A DNA stretch of 64,000 nt from BRHc4a sp049323755. GTDB taxonomy: Bacteria > Bacillota > Desulfotomaculia > Desulfotomaculales > Desulfocucumaceae. The stretch is from contig JBMOPE010000011.1 in NCBI GenBank assembly GCA_049323755.1, forward strand, positions 1 to 64,000, given 5' to 3'. The notes beneath the pieces were generated by a model that made no database searches, was not told the DNA's origin, and was given only the letters and a program-made list of their open reading frames with translations. This document shows, piece by piece, positions 6,854-16,462 of the stretch (within the stretch, counting starts at the first letter, position 1; each line of letters starts with the position of its first letter). The translations under genes and the position numbers were made by a program.

Positions 6854-9277
6854 ATGACCGATCTGGATAAGACTCTTTGTTTGCCGGTTGAAAAGTTAAG
6901 GCGCTACTGCAGGCCTGATGAGCTTAATTTCGAAACCACTGCAGAGGTCCAGCCGCTAAAGGACTTCATTGGCCAGGAAAGAGCAGTGAAAGCAATGCAG
7001 TTCGGTGTCAGAATGAGCGCCCACGGCTACAATGTGTACGTGGCGGGTCCAACCGGAACCGGCAAAAGCACATATATAAATGATATACTCAGACAGGTGG
7101 CCGCCGGGGGCAAAATTCCCGACGACTGGTGTTATCTTTATAATTTTTCCAACCCTGACCGCCCCAGGGCCGTATCTCTTCCTGCCACTTTTGGCAGCAG
7201 CCTTCAGAAGGATATGGAGGTACTGATAAAGGATTTGCGAGCCGCCATCCCAAAGGCCTTTGAGGGTGATGCCTATGAGCAGAACAAGGCTGCTATAGTA
7301 CAGGATCTTGAAGGCCAGATTGAAAAGATGGTCAACGATGTGAGGCGGGAGGCCGCAGAAGAAGGCCTTTTGCTTAAGCAGGGCGAGAGCGGCTTTTATT
7401 TTACCCCGATGGTTGACGGTAAAAAGCTGTCTATGGATGAGTACGAGGCACTACCCCGTGAAGCCCAGGAGGAACTGGAGAAAAAGGGAAGGGTAATGCA
7501 GCAGAAGCTTGATGAGGTGCTTTCTGCAGTTCGTCAGGTGGAGAGAGAGACAAAACAACGAATTACCGATTTGGACAGAGATATAGTGCTGGTGGCGGCT
7601 GGTCCGCTGATCAATAAAATACAGGAAAAATACGGAAATTTTCAGGGCGTAAAAGAATACCTGCAGGGGATACTTGACGATATAGCCAAAAACCTGGATC
7701 TCTTAAAGCCTTCATCTGAGGCAGCCGGTATTAGCCCTGAAGGCAGCAGTCTGTTTGACAGATACAGGGTAAATCTTTTTGTTGACAATAGCCAGACCCA
7801 GGGGGCACCCGTAGTTATTAAAAACAGCCCCAACTATTACAGTCTTTTTGGAAAGATAGAGTACAACACTCTTATGGGAACACTGAGCACCGACCACACC
7901 ATGATAAAGCCCGGCGCGATACATACTGCCAATGGGGGATACCTTGTTTTACAGGCAAGGGATGTTTTAAGTGACCCCGGTGTATGGGACACCTTAAAGA
8001 GAGCGCTCAAAAACAGGGAGTCTGTGGTGGAGAACATCGGAGAGCAATATCGCATGGTTCCCACCGTATCCCTCAGGCCCGAGCCAATTCCTCTCAGTGT
8101 TAAGATTATAATGGTAGGCAGCTACCACATTTATAATCTTCTCAGAAGCCTGGACGAAGATTTTCAAAAGTTTTTTAAGGTTAAGGTTGATTTCGATACC
8201 GAAATGCCCCGGAATGAGGAAAACCTGTCTCATTACGCGGCTTTCGTGGGCGCTGTCTGCAATAGGGAAAAGCTCAGGCATTTTGACAGGACGGGTCTTG
8301 CAGAGTTAATAGAATACGGTTCCCGCCTGGCTGGTGACCAGAACAAGCTTTCCACGAAATTTAACGAGGTTATTGAGATCGTATACGAGGCCTCTGCCTG
8401 GGCCGAGGCCGAAAACTCAACCTTTGTGGGGTCGTCCCATGTAATGAAGGCCATAGAGGAGAAGATTTACCGTTCAAATAGAATTGAAGAAAAAATGCAG
8501 GAAATGACACTGAGGGATGTCATAATGATAGATACTGAAGGGGAAAGAGTTGGCGCCATTAACGGGCTTTCGGTGCTTAGCCTGGGTGATTACTCCTTTG
8601 GAAGGCCCTCCCGGATAACAGCCAGTACGTTTATGGGGCAGGAGGGCGTGTTAAACATAGAAAGGGAGTCACACATGAGCGGCAGCAGCCACACCAAGGG
8701 AGTCCTCACACTGGTGGGGTTCCTTGGAGAGAGGTTTGCCCGGAACAAGCCTCTGCGCCTTTCGGCCAGGATTACCTTTGAGCAGCTATATGATGGGGTG
8801 GACGGTGACAGTGCTTCCAGCACAGAGCTTTATTGTATACTTTCAAGCCTATCGGGGCTGCCCATTAATCAGGGGCTGGCAGTTACCGGGTCGGTTAACC
8901 AGAAGGGTGAAATTCAGCCCGTGGGTGGTGTAACCGAAAAGGTGGAGGGCTTTTTCAGCCTTTGCCGGGAGAGAGGTCTTAACGGTAAGCAGGGAGTAAT
9001 AATTCCAGCGAGAAATATCGATAATCTAATGCTTACACATGAGGTTGTACAGGCGGTGGCCGAGTGTAAATTTCATATATATGCCATTCAAACTATTGAA
9101 CAGGGAATAGAGCTTTTGACCGGTGTCAGAGCTGGAGAACCTGATGAGAATGGCAATTATCACGAAGGAACGGTATTTAGCCTGGTGAACAAAAAGCTTG
9201 AGGAGTTTGTAAGTGGAATGAAAGAATATGGCCCTGCTCACGGAGGGGCGGGTCAGGGACATGGGTGTAAGTGTTAA
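6854..9277 (+). CDS. LonB-like AAA+ protease (Lon family, S16 peptidase)
   Basis: An 807-residue ATP-dependent serine protease of the AAA_32/LonB-like group found in Firmicutes and many other bacteria. The Walker A motif GPTGTGKS is at residues 65-72. A long helical insertion follows (about 120-260), then the rest of the AAA module with GGYLVLQARDVL. The C-terminal peptidase domain has the catalytic serine in DGDSASSTELY and the catalytic lysine in GGVTEKVEGFF, the Ser-Lys dyad of Lon. There is no N-terminal LAN substrate-binding domain as in classical LonA, and no membrane helix. The last residues, HGGAGQGHGCKC, form an unusual His/Cys tail. A GGAGG site precedes the ATG. It is a single gene facing away from the tRNA cluster. 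Confidence 0.92.
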   Translation: MTDLDKTLCLPVEKLRRYCRPDELNFETTAEVQPLKDFIGQERAVKAMQFGVRMSAHGYNVYVAGPTGTGKSTYINDILRQVAAGGKIPDDWCYLYNFSNPDRPRAVSLPATFGSSLQKDMEVLIKDLRAAIPKAFEGDAYEQNKAAIVQDLEGQIEKMVNDVRREAAEEGLLLKQGESGFYFTPMVDGKKLSMDEYEALPREAQEELEKKGRVMQQKLDEVLSAVRQVERETKQRITDLDRDIVLVAAGPLINKIQEKYGNFQGVKEYLQGILDDIAKNLDLLKPSSEAAGISPEGSSLFDRYRVNLFVDNSQTQGAPVVIKNSPNYYSLFGKIEYNTLMGTLSTDHTMIKPGAIHTANGGYLVLQARDVLSDPGVWDTLKRALKNRESVVENIGEQYRMVPTVSLRPEPIPLSVKIIMVGSYHIYNLLRSLDEDFQKFFKVKVDFDTEMPRNEENLSHYAAFVGAVCNREKLRHFDRTGLAELIEYGSRLAGDQNKLSTKFNEVIEIVYEASAWAEAENSTFVGSSHVMKAIEEKIYRSNRIEEKMQEMTLRDVIMIDTEGERVGAINGLSVLSLGDYSFGRPSRITASTFMGQEGVLNIERESHMSGSSHTKGVLTLVGFLGERFARNKPLRLSARITFEQLYDGVDGDSASSTELYCILSSLSGLPINQGLAVTGSVNQKGEIQPVGGVTEKVEGFFSLCRERGLNGKQGVIIPARNIDNLMLTHEVVQAVAECKFHIYAIQTIEQGIELLTGVRAGEPDENGNYHEGTVFSLVNKKLEEFVSGMKEYGPAHGGAGQGHGCKC

Positions 9278-9365
9278 GAAAACACGTAACTGAAGGCAGA
9301 AAAAAAGGGGGGATAAAACCCCCAGCAGCAAGGAGGAAGTACAATTCAGTGAGCGACCCAATACC

Positions 9366-9389
9366 ATAATATTCCTCGCGGAATATTAT
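9366..9389 (+). terminator. 10-bp hairpin after the Lon-like gene
   Basis: ATAATATTCC and GGAATATTAT pair perfectly over a TCGC loop. A smaller GGGGGG/CCCCC hairpin lies just upstream at 9307-9323. Neither has a strong T-run, so termination is likely but not certain. The remaining gap up to 9556 holds nothing else convincing. Confidence 0.45.
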
Positions 9390-9555
9390 TCTACAATAAA
9401 AACAGTAAATGCCATAAAAATTTTGCCGGCCCCTTTCTGACCTAGAAAATCAGGCAAGAATATTGTTTATGCCGGATAAAATAGTATCAAACGGGGCGCA
9501 AGAGCTTAAAATATAGCATGGTGGTAATATTTACAGGATATCGGGGTGGTTTTGA

Positions 9556-10974
9556 TTGGTTGACAGGCAGGTTCTAAAAGAGGTTTTGGAAATAGCGCTT
9601 AAAAATGGCGGAGATTTCGCGGATATATATATTGAGCACAAAAAGGTTACCGGTATAGGATGTGAGGGCGGAAAAATAGAAAGAGTCCACTCCGGACTTG
9701 ATGTAGGCGCGGGAATAAGGGTAATTGACGGTGATTCCACAGCTTACGCCTTCACAAACGATTTAACCAGGGACGGTATGGCCGGTGCCGCCGAGATAGT
9801 AAGCCATGCTGCCAAGGGGAGCCAGAAAGACTGCAATATTGATCTTCGAGAGGTAAAGCCGGTGGTTGATTTTAACTTCGGAATTCGCCCGGACAGTGTA
9901 AAAACCGAAGAAAAGGTAGAGACAGTGGAAGCTGCTGACAGGGCAGCCAGGGCAGTAAACTCCGAGTATATAAAGCAGGTCATTGTAGGCTATGGGGATG
10001 TAGTTCAGAATATTACTATTGCGAACAGCGCCGGGGACTATGTTGAGGATGAACGTATCCGTACCAGGTTTATGGTGCAGGTAGTGGCCTCCAGGGGTGA
10101 CACAATACAGACCGGCTACGAGGCTGTGGGGAGCCTGTCCGGCTTTGACCTTCTGGACCGCAACAGGCCGGAGGATGTGGCAAGAACAGCTGCTGTCAGG
10201 TCGGTGGGAATGCTTGACGCCCAGGCGGCTCCCTCAGGCAAAATGCCGGTGGTAATGGCCGGTGAGGCCGGGGGAACTATGGTTCATGAGGCCTGCGGCC
10301 ATGGCCTTGAGGCCGACCTTGTTCAAAAGGGACTTTCGGTTTATGCGGGGAGAAAGGGACAAAAAGTGGCCGCTGATTCGGTCACCGTTGTTGATGACGC
10401 AACCTTAAACGATAGGTATGGGTCTTACAGCTTTGATGATGAGGGGATACCGTCCAGGAAAGTGGTTCTTATTGAAAATGGTGTGCTTAAAGATTACCTT
10501 TATGACAGGCTTACCGCAATAAGGGATGGCATCGAGTCCAACGGTCACGGCAGGAGAGAATCATACCAGCATAAACCTATTCCCAGGATGGGGAATACAT
10601 ACATTGCTCCCGGCAATGAGGACCCTGAGAAGCTTGTCCGTGAGGCCGGGCGGGGAGTTCTGGTTACCAAAATGGGGGGCGGGCAGGTTAATACAACCAC
10701 CGGTGATTTTGTGTTTGATGTTGCTGAGGGGTTTCTTATTGTTGACGGTAAAAAAGGCCAAATGATCAGGGGGGCCACACTTACCGGAAATGGCCCGGAA
10801 GTATTGAAGAATATTAAAATGGTAGGTAAAGACCTTGGTTTTACCATCGGAACCTGCGGCAAGGACGGTCAGGGAGTGCCTGTTAGCGATGCCCAGCCCA
10901 CAATGTGGATTGACAATATTATAGTGGGAGGGACCGCCCAGTCGGAAGGTAATGGTAAAATTAGAAGGCTGTAG
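9556..10974 (+). CDS. tldD: TldD family metalloprotease
   Basis: A 472-residue member of the TldD/PmbA (peptidase U62) family. TldD proteins act with TldE/PmbA as a cytoplasmic zinc protease that processes modified peptides such as microcins and degrades unfolded peptides. The zinc motif is present as HEACGHGLEADL, and the C-terminal half has the usual GNTYIAPG and GDFVFDVAEGFLI sequences. The start is a TTG with GGGGTGG seven bases upstream. Only the TldD-type partner, with the metal site, is here; no TldE gene is adjacent. The converging gene at 10977 begins two bases after its stop on the other strand. Confidence 0.9.
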   Translation: MVDRQVLKEVLEIALKNGGDFADIYIEHKKVTGIGCEGGKIERVHSGLDVGAGIRVIDGDSTAYAFTNDLTRDGMAGAAEIVSHAAKGSQKDCNIDLREVKPVVDFNFGIRPDSVKTEEKVETVEAADRAARAVNSEYIKQVIVGYGDVVQNITIANSAGDYVEDERIRTRFMVQVVASRGDTIQTGYEAVGSLSGFDLLDRNRPEDVARTAAVRSVGMLDAQAAPSGKMPVVMAGEAGGTMVHEACGHGLEADLVQKGLSVYAGRKGQKVAADSVTVVDDATLNDRYGSYSFDDEGIPSRKVVLIENGVLKDYLYDRLTAIRDGIESNGHGRRESYQHKPIPRMGNTYIAPGNEDPEKLVREAGRGVLVTKMGGGQVNTTTGDFVFDVAEGFLIVDGKKGQMIRGATLTGNGPEVLKNIKMVGKDLGFTIGTCGKDGQGVPVSDAQPTMWIDNIIVGGTAQSEGNGKIRRL

Positions 10975-10976
10975 GC

Positions 10977-11954
10977 TTACATATTAATCTCAACTATGTC
11001 TTTATCCTGTAAAACATAATCTTTGGGAACGGACTGGCCCTCAAATTTTGAGGATCCCCACACCCGGGCAAATTTAAGCTTTTGAGCCATATCCCGGTGG
11101 ATCTTCTCGGCCAGGTCCAGGACGGTGCTTCCCCTGCTAAGGACGAAGGGGGCTCTCATGTCGGTTTCTTTGCCCGGCATTTTGCTGTATATCCTGATCA
11201 CATCCAGCGTATTAAATAGAGTCCGTTTTAATTGCTCAATATTTTCCCCAGTCTTGGCGGATACAGTATAAATTTTAAATCCGGCAGGGCCCAATTCTCT
11301 GATTATATCAAGATTTTCCTTGCTTTCGGGAGCGTCTGATCTGTTTCCAAGGAGAAAAATTCTTTCAGGAGGCACGCAGCGTACTCCAGGAATTTTTTCA
11401 TTCCGTATTATTCTTTTTCTATATAGAAAGTTTATGCTTTCATTAATCTGGTCCAGGCAGTCATCGGAGGACAGGTTGAAAACAACAGCAATAAGGTCAC
11501 AGTTTATCAGGGCGCCTGATATCCCCGGCGGCGACATTTCCGCGGTGATGGGAGGCAGTTCAACAACCTGGATCAATATGTCCTCAAAGGGCATCATTCC
11601 GCTTACCGGCAAAGTGGTGGTAAAAGGATAATCCGCAACTTTTGTATTGGCCCTTGTAATGGCATTTAAAAGGGCTGACTTGCCGGTATTGGGAAAGCCG
11701 AAAAAAACTACCTGCCCGGCTCCCTGTTTTTCTATGTTAAAGGGGTCAAATTTTTTTTGGGAGCCTTTTTTAATTCCCTCTTCTTTGATCTTTGAAAGCC
11801 TCTTTTTTATCTCTGCCTGGAGCTTCTCTGTTCCCTTGTGCTTGGGTATGACTGCCAGCATTTCTTCCAGGGCAGCCCTCTTTTCCTCAATAGTGGTGGC
11901 CTTTTTATAGTTTTCTTCTGCGATATGATATTGGGGAGTCAGATTGGCGGGCAT
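10977..11954 (-). CDS. DRG/Obg-like GTPase with TGS domain
   Basis: A cytoplasmic GTPase of about 325 residues. An N-terminal basic helical hairpin (about 20-75) precedes the G domain. The G1 motif is GFPNTGKSALLN, G2 is the DYPFTTT threonines, and a VVELPPI strand replaces the usual DTPG, so G3 is atypical. GNRSDAPE is in the G4 position, also divergent from NKxD. The C-terminal TGS domain ends with GSSKFEGQSVPKDYVLQDKD. DRG-like proteins interact with ribosomes or RNA. The start is ATG 11954, because GAGGTG lies six bases before it; a GTG at 11963 would overlap that site. The atypical G3 and G4 motifs suggest altered nucleotide use. Confidence 0.82.
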   Translation of the reverse strand: MPANLTPQYHIAEENYKKATTIEEKRAALEEMLAVIPKHKGTEKLQAEIKKRLSKIKEEGIKKGSQKKFDPFNIEKQGAGQVVFFGFPNTGKSALLNAITRANTKVADYPFTTTLPVSGMMPFEDILIQVVELPPITAEMSPPGISGALINCDLIAVVFNLSSDDCLDQINESINFLYRKRIIRNEKIPGVRCVPPERIFLLGNRSDAPESKENLDIIRELGPAGFKIYTVSAKTGENIEQLKRTLFNTLDVIRIYSKMPGKETDMRAPFVLSRGSTVLDLAEKIHRDMAQKLKFARVWGSSKFEGQSVPKDYVLQDKDIVEINM

Positions 11955-12017
11955 TCCGATCACCTCACGAGGGCGCCCCGGGGTAGGGCGCCCTAAAACA
12001 TTTATACGTCGTTTTAT

Positions 12018-13622
12018 TTACAGGTATTTCTGACGAAGCTCTTTTTTGTTGAATTTCCCAACACTGGTCTTGGGAATGTCATCAATAAACAATACCTTGT
12101 CCGGAAGCATCCACTTGGCTAGTTTATCTTTAAGGAAGTCAATAATATCTTCTTCTTTGGTTTTACCCACAAAATCGGGCTTGAGAACCACGCAGGCCAT
12201 TGGGCGCTCGTCCCACTTTTCATGGGGCATGGCAATTACAGCTGCCTCTGCAACGGCAGGGTGGGCCATAATGGTGTTTTCCATGTCCACCGAGGAAATC
12301 CACTCTCCGCCGCTCTTTATGAGGTCCTTAGTACGGTCGCAGATAGTGACGTACCCTTCTTCATCAATTGTAGCTATGTCATTGGTGTGCAGCCAGCCGT
12401 TTTTCATGCACTCGGCGCTCTTTTGGGGGTTGTTGTAATACTCTCCTGCTATCCAGGGACCTCTTATAAGCAGTTCGCCCATGGTTTTGCCGTCATGTGG
12501 GAGATCCTCGCCGCTCTCACCCACTATTTTTATTTCAAGGCCCGGCGCTATTACTCCCTGTTTTACCCTGACGCCGTACTGCTTATCAGCCGGCCATTCA
12601 TCCATGTACGATTTAGTTTTGGATAGTGTTACCAGAGGTGTTGTTTCGGTCATTCCATATGCGTGGATGATGGGTATGCCAAGCTTTTCGTCGTAGGCCT
12701 TCATGAGAGCCAGCGGTATTGCCGAACCCCCGCAGATGAATGCTTTAACGCTGCTGAAGTCAAACTTGGCCTTCTCGGTTACCTGTAGTATACCCATCCA
12801 TATGGTGGGAACACCGGCGGTCATAGTTACTCTTTCATCCTGAATAAGCTGGCAAAGAATGGTTGGGTCGGGGCGGGCTCCCGGAAATACCTGCTTTGCC
12901 CCTGTCCATGTGGCGGTGAAAGGCATCCCCCAGGCGTTGGCATGGAACATGGGAACCACCGCCATAACGGTATCTCTCTCGCTTAGACCCATCATGTCGG
13001 CGCTGAGACAGGCCAGAGAGTGAAGGAATATAGCCCGGTGGGTGTAAACTACCCCTTTGGGGTCTCCGGTGGTGGCAGTGGTGTAGCACATGGCGGCAGG
13101 GGACCATTCATCTATATCCGAGGGGAAATTGTAGCTGGGAGAAGCCTCAGCAAGCAGCTTTTCATACGAGTAGACCGGACTAAGGGAAGTCTGTGGCATT
13201 TCTTCACTGTCGCTCATAATGACAAAGTGTTTAACTGTTTTGAGGTGGCCCTTTATTGCCTCCAGAAGTGGAAGCAGATCCTGATCTACAAATATAACCT
13301 TATCTTCGGCATGGTTTATTATGTATATAAGCTGTTCAGGGAAAAGTCTTAGATTCAGGGTGTGGAGAACTGAGCCCATAGTTGGTATAGCAAAATATAG
13401 CTCAAGGTGCCTGTGCGTGTTCCAGGCCAGGGTTGCAGCCCTTTCACCCCGCTTTATTCCAAGGTTTTCCAGAACACTGGCCAATTTACAAACCCTCTGG
13501 TAAAACTGGTCGTAATTATACCTGAATGTGCCGGAGTAATCCCTGCATACAATCTCCTTCTTGGAATAGAGCATCTTTGATCTTTCGAGTATGCTTCCCG
13601 TGGTAAGAGGATAATTCATCAT
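12018..13622 (-). CDS. acyl-CoA ligase (fatty acid--CoA synthetase, AMP-forming)
   Basis: A 534-residue ANL-superfamily adenylate-forming enzyme that activates a carboxylic acid to acyl-AMP and then acyl-CoA. The phosphate loop is YTTATTGDPKGVVYTHR. The A5 motif is AYGMTETTPL, the hinge region is HTNDIATIDEEGYVTICDR, and the catalytic lysine is in PKTSVGKFNKKEL at the C-terminus. Length and NLRLFPEQLIYIINHAED resemble the medium- to long-chain AlkK/FadD-like group. There are no membrane segments. GGGGGG precedes the ATG. It is monocistronic; its likely role is fatty acid or aromatic acid activation in a syntrophic or sulfate-reducing style of metabolism. Confidence 0.9.
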   Translation of the reverse strand: MMNYPLTTGSILERSKMLYSKKEIVCRDYSGTFRYNYDQFYQRVCKLASVLENLGIKRGERAATLAWNTHRHLELYFAIPTMGSVLHTLNLRLFPEQLIYIINHAEDKVIFVDQDLLPLLEAIKGHLKTVKHFVIMSDSEEMPQTSLSPVYSYEKLLAEASPSYNFPSDIDEWSPAAMCYTTATTGDPKGVVYTHRAIFLHSLACLSADMMGLSERDTVMAVVPMFHANAWGMPFTATWTGAKQVFPGARPDPTILCQLIQDERVTMTAGVPTIWMGILQVTEKAKFDFSSVKAFICGGSAIPLALMKAYDEKLGIPIIHAYGMTETTPLVTLSKTKSYMDEWPADKQYGVRVKQGVIAPGLEIKIVGESGEDLPHDGKTMGELLIRGPWIAGEYYNNPQKSAECMKNGWLHTNDIATIDEEGYVTICDRTKDLIKSGGEWISSVDMENTIMAHPAVAEAAVIAMPHEKWDERPMACVVLKPDFVGKTKEEDIIDFLKDKLAKWMLPDKVLFIDDIPKTSVGKFNKKELRQKYL

Positions 13623-14112
13623 AGATTTTTCCCCCCCTAGTTATATTGTTGTTTAGTTACTTTATTTCCAAGGGCTGTAAAACATCTCACCCCTTTCCGG
13701 ATGGATAATACAAAAAATATAGAAATACAAAACTTACTATGGCAGATAATATTAAATATTATAAAATTTTTGAATATTAAAATGCAATAATTATCAAAAA
13801 AGCCATAGGGAAAATGGCTTGAAAAAATCGACATATTACGGTTGCTGAGGCCAAATACTTTCAAAAATCTACATTTATGGTGATATTCAGGCAGGAACGT
13901 TATTAATATTTATAGAATATATGACTAAAGTTTTAGATGTCTAATATTCTCCTTCAGTTTTTTACAAATAAGACAGAATAAATGAAGGTTTTTAAGTAAA
14001 AACAAAATAAGTTGCTGGAAAATAATGCTCCGGGAATGGCTAAGGAATGTAGGTAATTGTTAATATAGCTTAATATAGACCTTGTATTTAAGTGTCCTTT
14101 TTGAGGTGTGTG
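13623..14112. other. intergenic region between divergent genes
   Basis: An AT-rich gap holding the promoters of the acyl-CoA ligase (minus) and the repeat membrane protein (plus). A hairpin AAGCCAT/ATGGCTT with a T-run on the minus strand lies at about 13798-13824. No gene is supported. Confidence 0.5.
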
Positions 14113-15681
14113 ATGTTAGAGTTTATAATTGTGGTTATTTTGGCTAACCTGGTCATGATGGCGCTGCTTTATTTTCTCCGCCATGCGATAGCCATCAGAG
14201 CCCCAGTACTTTTTATTGCGGTGGGAATATCAATTATATACTGTATTATATACCCGTTTCTGGCAGCCCAGATGCATTATCCCAAGGTACTGTACCTTTA
14301 TGTGTTACTGATCATGGCTGGCGCCGGTGCCCTTTATTACATCGAAGTTAAATTTTTCTCTGCCAGGGAGCTGAGCGAGGGAAATATTGCCAGTATGACT
14401 GTGGGTGAGGCCCTTGCAGCGATGGAAGGGGCCGGTGATGTCCAAAGAGCTAATAAGCTTGCCGTATACTGGGAGAGTATCGTTAGCACAATTAGAGGTA
14501 TACCCGGTATAAGGAAAGATAGTGAAACAGCTTCCGGGGTTTATGTCCTTTCTAATAGTGTGGCTGCAGCCGGTGTATTAACCGGCCCTGCTGATCCCCA
14601 AACTGCCAAATTCCAAGCTGAATCCCAGGACCTGGCACCGGATGGACGGGGGTGTTCTATATGGGAAGCAACACAGCCTGAAGATTTAAAAGGGTTTGTT
14701 GAACCTGCTGCAGCAGAAGAGGTTGTACAGGGTGACTCTGAGTGCCGGCAGGCTCATTCCGGGGAAAAAGCAGAAATTATACCGGAGGAAGTTGAAGAAT
14801 TTATGCCTCTGGAGGATGAGGTTGCAATTCTTTCTGTGGAATCCGAAGACACAGTGCCGGATGAGCAGGGATATGTTTTAGAGGAAGCAGTACAGCCTGA
14901 GAACGCAGAATATGTAACAGAACATATTGCAGCGGAAGAGGTTGGACAGGGTGCCTCTGAATATCAGCAGGATGGTTACCATTGTGAGGCTGAAGCCGTT
15001 GAATACAAAGACACAGCGCAGGATGAACGGTGGTGTGTTCTGGAGGAAGAAGCACAGCCTGATGATGAGGAAGAGGCTATCGATTATATAGAAGCTGAAA
15101 CCGGTGAACCCATTGAAGATATTGGTTTGGCTGAACAATTTGATCAGGCCATTCCGGAAGACCTTTATGTGCTGACTGCCACCCTGGAAGTTGCAGAAAT
15201 GATTGCCTCTGCTGAGTTCGGGACAAGTCTGGTCAGCGCTTCCGTAGATGGAGAAGTAAGTATTGAAGAAATTCCTGTTGCTCAGTCCGGGGTGGGCGGA
15301 ATGGAAACAGAATATATACAGGGTATTGGAGATACTTATAATGAGTCCGAAGCTTTCCCTGCAGAGCAGGATAATGAAAGCCAAATGACAGCCCAGGAAG
15401 ACGAGATAAGTATTATAGTGGCCAAGGCCTTTGATCTGCTTGCCCATGGGGACAGCGCCGGAGCAGTGGATATGTTTTTTAAAGCCCTTAAGATGGGTCC
15501 TCCTCCAAGGCTGGCTGTTCTTCTTTGTACCAGGATAAGCTCAATATACATGGCCCAGGGACTAAAAAGACAGGCTTTGTCTATTATGGAAATGCTTGAG
15601 GTGGTATGGGGTCCTTCACTTAATGAAAGTGAGTTAAAAGGTATTAAATCAATAATAATCCAGTTAAGGGGAGAAGTTTGA
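14113..15681 (+). CDS. membrane-anchored acidic repeat protein, unknown function
   Basis: About 522 residues; not recognised. The N-terminus has two or three membrane helices (LEFIIVVILANLVMMALLYF, then about 35-55 and 64-85). A long, very acidic cytoplasmic region (about 165-450) contains at least three imperfect repeats of roughly 65-75 residues with the pattern PDxxGxxxxExxQPExxxxxVxxxAAEEVxQG. A C-terminal helical domain (about 450-520) with AFDLLAHGDSAGAVDMFFKA looks like one or two TPR units. The start is ATG 14113, with GAGGTG upstream. Its TGA overlaps the ATG of the PRC-barrel gene, so the two are translationally coupled and probably work together, perhaps at the membrane. Confidence 0.75.
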   Translation: MLEFIIVVILANLVMMALLYFLRHAIAIRAPVLFIAVGISIIYCIIYPFLAAQMHYPKVLYLYVLLIMAGAGALYYIEVKFFSARELSEGNIASMTVGEALAAMEGAGDVQRANKLAVYWESIVSTIRGIPGIRKDSETASGVYVLSNSVAAAGVLTGPADPQTAKFQAESQDLAPDGRGCSIWEATQPEDLKGFVEPAAAEEVVQGDSECRQAHSGEKAEIIPEEVEEFMPLEDEVAILSVESEDTVPDEQGYVLEEAVQPENAEYVTEHIAAEEVGQGASEYQQDGYHCEAEAVEYKDTAQDERWCVLEEEAQPDDEEEAIDYIEAETGEPIEDIGLAEQFDQAIPEDLYVLTATLEVAEMIASAEFGTSLVSASVDGEVSIEEIPVAQSGVGGMETEYIQGIGDTYNESEAFPAEQDNESQMTAQEDEISIIVAKAFDLLAHGDSAGAVDMFFKALKMGPPPRLAVLLCTRISSIYMAQGLKRQALSIMEMLEVVWGPSLNESELKGIKSIIIQLRGEV

Positions 15682-16433
15682 TGAAGAAAACACAACAAGT
15701 GCTGGGCTTGCCGGTGATAGCCATATCATCCGGTGATCAATTGGGATCGGTGACCGGGATTGTGGTTAACCCTGAACAGGGTAAAGTGGAATGCCTGCTG
15801 GTTGACAGGGAGAATTGGTATGGAGAAATGCGCACCCTGCCATATGGATTGGTTTTGGGTATAGGAGAGTTTGCGGTGACCATTTCTCAGTCCGGTGATG
15901 TCTCACCGGTAAGCTCTAATTCCGACCTGGTTTCGCTGCTGGACAGGAATATACAGGTAATAAAGGCAGGTGTAATGACCAGGTCCGGCCAGTATATCGG
16001 AAGCATATCCGAATTTGTGCTGGATGAGAAGTCCGGCAAAATTCTCGGTTGTGAAATTGTTTCAGAAGAAGGCAGCGGTTTTGTGGTGCCGGGTGACAAG
16101 GTTGTAACATATGGGGCGAAATTCATTGTCATAGAGGATGGATTCGAGAATTACAGGCTAAATGAGCTCACAGAGGCAAAGGCAGAAACAGCACCCAAAC
16201 CTGCGCCAGCACCCGTAAAGGCAAAGGAGAAAGCTGCTCCACCCGTTGACCCGGTAGAGGTTTTTGAATCCAGGCAAAGACAGTATCTGGCAGGAAAAAA
16301 AGCCACCAAGAAGATAGTGGGGACCGGTGGCCTGGTAATAGTCAACGAGGGCGATGTAATCACTGAAGAAATAATTGAAAAGGCTCTCTCAATGGACAAG
16401 TATATTGAGCTGACCATGAATGTATCAGACTAA
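15681..16433 (+). CDS. PRC-barrel domain protein
   Basis: About 250 residues with two PRC-barrel domains (about 5-75 and 85-160). They are recognised by LGLPVIAISSGDQLGSVTGI and by the related TRSGQYIGSISEFVLDEKSG. A Pro/Ala/Lys-rich linker (about 170-200) leads to a C-terminal helical region. PRC barrels are small beta-barrel adaptors found in RimM and in photosynthetic and sporulation-associated proteins; they bind RNA or protein partners. No catalytic motif is seen. The ATG overlaps the stop codon of the acidic repeat protein, with AGGGGAG upstream, so co-translation is likely. Its partner is probably that membrane protein or the VanW protein downstream. Confidence 0.8.
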   Translation: MKKTQQVLGLPVIAISSGDQLGSVTGIVVNPEQGKVECLLVDRENWYGEMRTLPYGLVLGIGEFAVTISQSGDVSPVSSNSDLVSLLDRNIQVIKAGVMTRSGQYIGSISEFVLDEKSGKILGCEIVSEEGSGFVVPGDKVVTYGAKFIVIEDGFENYRLNELTEAKAETAPKPAPAPVKAKEKAAPPVDPVEVFESRQRQYLAGKKATKKIVGTGGLVIVNEGDVITEEIIEKALSMDKYIELTMNVSD

Positions 16434-16462
16434 ATAAAAAAATACAAAAGCAGTGATACTTA

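Noticed and set aside
9335..9430. Short peptide after AGGAGG at 9332-9337
   Set aside because: The strong ribosome binding site is not followed by a start codon giving more than a few residues.
13637..13864. 75-codon frame on the minus strand upstream of the acyl-CoA ligase
   Set aside because: AT-rich, no ribosome binding site, and it would lie in the promoter region of the ligase gene.
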